A DNA stretch of 64,000 nt from Polaromonas sp. P2-4 (lineage in GTDB: Bacteria; Pseudomonadota; Gammaproteobacteria; Burkholderiales; Burkholderiaceae_C). The notes under the pieces are model-generated. The model searched no databases, was not told the origin of the DNA, and worked only from the letters and a program-made list of their open reading frames with translations. The stretch lies in the NCBI GenBank assembly GCA_024703855.1, contig CP087965.1, forward strand, positions 3,030,001 to 3,094,000, in the 5' to 3' direction. The position numbers and the translations under genes are program-made. Below are positions 60,410 to 64,000 of this stretch, one piece after another; position 1 is the first letter of the stretch, and each line of letters begins with the position of its first letter.

Positions 60410-60645
60410 ACTGGGCCTGCACGCGGGCCTCCGCCAAGCTCACCAAACTGGCCGGCAGCTTTGCCTCTGAAGTCTGGATGAGCAAGGGCGAGCGCCGCGT
60501 TAACGCCAAAAGCATCATGGGCGTGATGATGCTGGCCGCCGGTATTGGCAGCACTGTCGAAATCGAAACCCACGGGGCCGACGAGGAGACTGCGATGCAT
60601 GCTTTATTGGCGCTTATTCACGACAAATTCGGCGAAGGGGAATGA
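60378..60645 (+). CDS. ptsH: Phosphocarrier protein HPr, frameshifted
   Basis: MIKTRTNINNKLGLHA, then a 2-nt loss in GCGCGC near 60425; the correct continuation is RASAKLTKLAGSFASEVWMSKGERRVNAKSIMGVMMLAAGIGS to the stop at 60643-60645. The phosphorylated His is in LGLHARAS, and the Ser site in NAKSIMGVM. About 89 aa. Passes phosphate from EI to EIIA. Confidence 0.9.
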
Positions 60646-60650
60646 TATGA

Positions 60651-60729
60651 CCCCCACGCTTCTCGCTTCGCGTAGTGCGCTGCCCCCCGAGGGGGCTAAT
60701 TTTCCTTGGGGCGGCCCTGCGGAAAATTG
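60651..60729 (+). repeat. Dispersed GC-rich repeat between ptsH and ptsI
   Basis: CCCCCACGCTTCTCGCTTCG ... CCCGAGGGGGCTAATTTTCC ... GGCGGCCC separates the two genes. Same family as 17800-17966 and 59228-59340. Confidence 0.7.
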
Positions 60730-60765
60730 TCTGATGCGCGAAGTATTTGCATGCGGAGGGCGTTC

Positions 60766-62539
60766 ATGACTTTCTCCGTCCACGGTCTGGCAGTCTCGCG
60801 GGGCATCGCGATTGGCCGTGCCGTGCTGGTCGCATCCAGCCGTGCCGATGTGGCGCACTACTTTATCGATGCGTCAAAAACTGATGAAGAGATCACCCCC
60901 GCGCGGGTGGCCCTGCAATGCCGTCGGGGAAGAAATCACGCGCTTGCAGCAAGACCTGCCCAAAGATGCGCCCCACGAAATCGCGGCCCTGCTCGACGTG
61001 CACCTGATGCTGCTGCAGGACGAACAGCTGATCAGCGGCGTCAAGCACTGGATCACCGAGCGCCACTACAACGCCGAGTGGGCGCTGACCACGCAGTACG
61101 AAATCATTGCGCGCCAATTCGACGACATGGAAGACGAGTACCTGCGCGAGCGCAAGGCCGATCTGGAGCAGGTGGTCGAGCGCATCTTGCGCTACATGAA
61201 GGGCGTGGCTTCGCCGATGCAGCCGGCCGCGCAAGCCGGCTCGTCGCGCAAGAAGTCGCAACAGGACTTGCTGCTGGATGACACCGTGGATGTGCCGCTG
61301 GTGCTGGTGGCGCACGACATTTCCCCGGCCGACATGCTGCAGTTCAAGCAGAGCCTGTTTGTCGGTTTTGCCACCGACGTGGGCGGCAAGACCTCGCACA
61401 CGGCGATTGTGGCGCGCAGCATGGACATTCCGGCGGTGGTGGGGGCGCGCAGCGCCAGCCAGCTGATTGAGCAGGACGACTGGGTCATTATTGATGGTGA
61501 CGCCGGTGTGCTGATCGTCGATCCGTCGCCCATCATCCTGGCCGAATACGGCTTCAAGCAGCGTCAGGGCGAGCTCGAGCGCGTGCGGCTGAACCGGCTC
61601 AAACACACGCCGGCCGTGACGATTGACGGGCAAAGAGTCGAGCTGCTGGCCAATATCGAAATGCCCGAAGACACCTTGGGCGCCGTCCATGCCGGTGCCG
61701 TCGGCGTCGGTCTCTTTCGCAGCGAATTTTTGTTCATGGGACGTGAGTCCAAAGGGCTGGCCAACCTGCCGGACGAGGAAGAGCAGTACCAGGCTTACCG
61801 CAAGGCGATTGAAGGCATGCAAGGCCTGCCGGTCACCATTCGCACGGTGGATGTCGGCGCGGACAAGCCACTGGACCGCCTGGACAGGGCGCAGGACAGC
61901 CACCTCAACCCGGCGCTGGGCCTGCGCGCCATCCGCTGGAGCCTGGCGGATCCGCCGATGTTTTTGACGCAGTTGCGCGCCATTTTGCGGGCGGCCGCCC
62001 ACGGCCAGGTCAACCTGCTGGTGCCCATGCTGGCCCATGCCAGCGAGATTCGCCAGACCCTGGTGCTGATTGACCACGCCCGCATGCAGCTTGACAACAA
62101 GGGCACGCCTTATGGCCCGGTGCGGCTGGGCGCAATGATTGAAATTCCGGCGGCGGCGCTCACGCTCAAGCTCTTTCTCAGGTACTTTGATTTCCTCTCC
62201 ATCGGCACCAACGACTTGATTCAGTACACGCTGGCGATTGACCGGGCCGATGAGTCGGTCGCGCATCTGTATGACCCGCTGCACCCGGCCGTGTTGCGCT
62301 TGGTGGCCGACACCATTGCCGAATGCAATGCCCAGGGCAAGGGCGTCAGCGTGTGCGGCGAGATGGCGGGCGATGTGGGCATGACGCGTTTGCTGCTGGG
62401 GCTGGGGCTGCGCAGCTTTTCCATGCACCCGTCGCGAATTCTGGCGGTCAAGCAGCAGATTCTGCGGGCCGATGCCAGCAAGCTCGCCGCCTGGGCCGCG
62501 CAGGTGCTGGCCAGCGAAGACCCGGCTTCTTTGCTTTAG
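60766..62539 (+). CDS. ptsI: PTS enzyme I, frameshifted
   Basis: ATG 60766 (MTFSVHGLAVSRGIAIGRAVLVASS). An extra T at 60914 shifts the frame (VARNAVGEEITRLQQDLP expected). About 590 aa. The phosphorylated His is in GGKTSHTAIVARSMDIPAVVG; the PEP-binding Cys in VSVCGEMAGD; and SIGTNDLIQYTLAIDR is conserved. Uses PEP to phosphorylate HPr. With EIIA and HPr it forms a regulatory PTS without a dedicated permease. Confidence 0.93.
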
Positions 62540-62545
62540 AGCCAG

Positions 62546-62703
62546 TGTGGTGTTGCATGCTGGCGGGCACAAATAAAACCGATGGATTTTTGCTCAGGGC
62601 AAGGCGCAAACCGCAGCAATAGCTCCAGCTATTGCGAGGATTTGCAACGCCGCCATGGGTAAAAAGACGCGGTTTTATGTGCCTGATAGCGTGCAACACC
62701 ACA
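62546..62703. repeat. MITE-like palindromic element
   Basis: Terminal inverted repeats of about 35 bp (TGTGGTGTTGCATGCTGG at 62546; GATAGCGTGCAACACCACA ending 62703) flank a nested palindrome with a perfect GCAATAGCT-CC-AGCTATTGC centre (62614-62633). Nearly the whole 158 nt can fold as one long hairpin. No coding capacity. Confidence 0.7.
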
Positions 62704-62739
62704 CTACCCGGCACAGGCTGCCAGTTGCCCGATGCTGTT

Positions 62740-62800
62740 TGCTATAAAAAAAGATAGCTATCTGCGCCCGTTTCATATGGGCTAAGGCCATAAATGCCTT
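62740..62800 (-). repeat. Dispersed intergenic repeat, reverse copy near ptsI
   Basis: On the minus strand GGCCTTAGCCCATATGAAACG ... GCAGATAGCTATCTTTTTTTATAGC. The remainder of 62540-62934 holds the MITE-like element and the leader of the Spy-like gene. Confidence 0.65.
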
Positions 62801-62934
62801 GTAAAAGTCTGGCCAGCGGGGGCTGGGCATGCGGTGAAACAAAGCGAAACATGCCGCAACCGGCGCGAAAAGACCTGCGCTGATTTCGCGGGCACCATGC
62901 AAAGCCTCATCCACTCCTTTTGCAAGGTCCTTTC

Positions 62935-63399
62935 ATGAAACGCTTCATTAAGAAAACCCTGCTCGGCCTCTTTGGCGGGGCGCTTATTGTCGGCAGCCTG
63001 GGCGCCTGCTCGCAGCGCGGCCCCGGCGGCTGGCACGCGGGCGCTGATGGTTCCCCGGAATTTCGTGCCCGCATGGTCGAAAAGGTCGGTTCCAGGCTCG
63101 ATCTGGACGCGGCACAAAAGCAAAAGCTGGCCGTGCTGGCCGACAAGCTTCAGATCCAGCGCGCCGCGCTGCGCGGTGCAAGTGATCCGCGCGTGGCCGT
63201 TCGCGGCCTGTTCGCAGGAGACAAGCTGGACCAGGCGGGCGCCAAAAAGCTCATCGACGAGAAAACCGCCGCCGTCCAGGCCGGCAGCCCCGAGGTGATC
63301 GCTGCCGCCGCCGATTTCTTTGATAACCTGCGGCCCGAACAGCAGCAGAAGGTGCGCGATTTCATGGAACGCGGCCGTCGCTGGGGTCACCGTGGCTGA
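62935..63399 (+). CDS. Spy/CpxP-like periplasmic stress protein
   Basis: ATG 62935 with CAAGGTCC upstream. 154 aa. MKRFIKKTLLGLFGGALIVGSLGACSQ gives a possible lipobox (LGAC). Helical core RLDLDAAQKQKLAVLADKLQIQRAALRG and LRPEQQQKVRDFMERGRRWGHRG, where LxxxQ-type repeats resemble Spy/CpxP. Probably an envelope-stress chaperone or inhibitor. A response regulator begins 512 nt downstream. Confidence 0.78.
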   Translation: MKRFIKKTLLGLFGGALIVGSLGACSQRGPGGWHAGADGSPEFRARMVEKVGSRLDLDAAQKQKLAVLADKLQIQRAALRGASDPRVAVRGLFAGDKLDQAGAKKLIDEKTAAVQAGSPEVIAAAADFFDNLRPEQQQKVRDFMERGRRWGHRG

Positions 63400-63859
63400 G
63401 GCGCTGCAACTCGTCGCTAGGGTCGCAAGGCGGGCAGCGCCCAGTACCCGCCTTGAAGTCCTGAGCCACGCGAAGGCCGGCAGCGTCAGCCGTGGGGTGC
63501 GCACCGTGCTGCGCCTGGAAGGCCTGGCCGTTTTCGCAGTCGCCGTGGCGGCGTATGCGCAGTTTGGCGCGGGCTGGGGCTTGTTTGCCTGGCTGTTCCT
63601 GCTGCCCGACCTGTCTTGTCTAGCCTACCTGGCCGGGCCACGCGTCGGCGCCGCGGCCTATAACGCCGCGCATTCCTACGCCGGTGCCCTGGGGCTGCTG
63701 GCCGCCGGTGTGCTGGGGGCCATGCCCTTGGTGCTGGCTGTGGCGCTGGTCTGGTGCGCGCATATCGGTTTTGACCGCGCGCTGGGCTATGGGCTCAAGT
63801 ACGCGGCGGGCTTCAGCGAGACGCACCTGGGTCGACTGGGAGGGGCAGACCCCTGGTGA
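63392..63859 (+). CDS. DUF4260-like membrane protein
   Basis: Start assigned to GTG 63392, overlapping the Spy-like stop; earlier in-frame codons lie inside that gene. 155 aa. Family-type core VRTVLRLEGLAVFAVAVAAYAQFGAGWGLFAWLFLLPDLSCLAYLAGPRVGAAAYNAAHSYAGAL and WCAHIGFDRALGYGLKYAAGF. About four membrane segments. Function unknown. Confidence 0.78.
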   Translation: MAEALQLVARVARRAAPSTRLEVLSHAKAGSVSRGVRTVLRLEGLAVFAVAVAAYAQFGAGWGLFAWLFLLPDLSCLAYLAGPRVGAAAYNAAHSYAGALGLLAAGVLGAMPLVLAVALVWCAHIGFDRALGYGLKYAAGFSETHLGRLGGADPW

Positions 63860-63910
63860 GCGACGGCCCAAAGGTGGATGAAAATTTTGCCAGCTTCTTA
63901 TGATGGACAT

Positions 63911-64000
63911 ATGCCCCGTATTTTGCTGATTGACGACGACGAACATCTGGCCGCACCGCTGGCGACTTACCTTGCACGGTTCGATCTGGTGCTGGACAGT
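63911..64000 (+). CDS. Response regulator (partial, N-terminus)
   Basis: ATG 63911: MPRILLIDDDEHLAAPLATYLARFDLVLDS, cut by the window end. The acidic IDDDEHL pocket and receiver start are clear. Position after a Spy/CpxP-like gene suggests a CpxR/OmpR-type envelope-stress regulator; this is inference. Confidence 0.8.
   Translation, partial: MPRILLIDDDEHLAAPLATYLARFDLVLDS

Noticed and set aside
60893..62572. 559-aa minus-strand open frame opposite ptsI
   Set aside because: Same reason: composition follows the enzyme I codons and no motif is present.

Overview
The window looks like a chromosomal segment of a Comamonadaceae-type betaproteobacterium (Burkholderiales, near Rhodoferax/Polaromonas). 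This is inferred from the str/S10-type ribosomal gene order, tandem cytochrome c' genes, Bug-type solute-binding proteins, CreBCD, a mannose-type EIIA/HPr/EI set without a permease, and short dispersed intergenic repeats of a kind I associate with that family. No database search was possible.

Layout. 0-12.4 kb: a catabolic cluster with a hydantoinase/dihydropyrimidinase, a hydantoin-racemase-like protein, two complete TRAP transporters, a deaminase, an amidase, a Bug-type binding protein and an FAH-family hydratase. 12.4-17.8 kb: the creD / creC / creB locus, with a CreB box (TTCAC-N6-TTCAC) before creD and a porin gene inserted between creC and creB, flanked by duplicated pieces of both genes. 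18-28.4 kb: housekeeping and small enzymes (MarC, SDR, DsbA-like isomerase, dienelactone hydrolase, GST, CorA, HemB, HemJ-like, VanZ, ferredoxin, esterase, D,D-carboxypeptidase). 28.4-38.8 kb: rpsL-rpsG-fusA-tuf-rpsJ and rplC-D-W-B-rpsS-rplV-rpsC-rplP-rpmC-rpsQ. 38.9-43.6 kb: peroxiredoxin, GNAT, cytochrome b, two cytochromes c' under a duplicated palindrome, a TlpA-like protein and a DUF4197 protein. 43.7-47.3 kb: a branched-chain 2-oxoacid dehydrogenase cassette (E1alpha, E1beta, E2; no E3) lying between two diverged copies of the end of the DUF4197 gene. 47.5-53.3 kb: small membrane and cupin genes, a degenerate kinase-receiver protein, and a CaiB / esterase / thioredoxin-like operon. 53.4-57.2 kb: a LysR / class II aldolase / Bug / amino-acid-binding-protein block next to a tRNA-Ala gene. 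57.4-64 kb: cyanase, lipoprotein, MFS transporter, EIIA-HPr-EI, a Spy/CpxP-like protein and the start of a response regulator.

A dominant technical feature is roughly 50 apparent frameshifts, many in essential genes (rpsL, fusA, tuf, rplC, rplD, rpsS, rplV, rpsC). They must be mainly sequence or assembly errors, so interrupted genes are annotated as single genes with the break noted and are not called pseudogenes. At least eight of the breaks share one signature: an extra T (or A) inside a CG step.

The most interesting biology is structural. Two cassettes (porin; bkd) sit between duplicated fragments of their target loci. Dispersed repeats are embedded in frame in coding regions (MFS loop, E2 linker, CreC). 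The two cytochrome c' genes share a palindrome at identical distance from the start codon. A structured, promoter-driven RNA candidate lies between hemB and hemJ.
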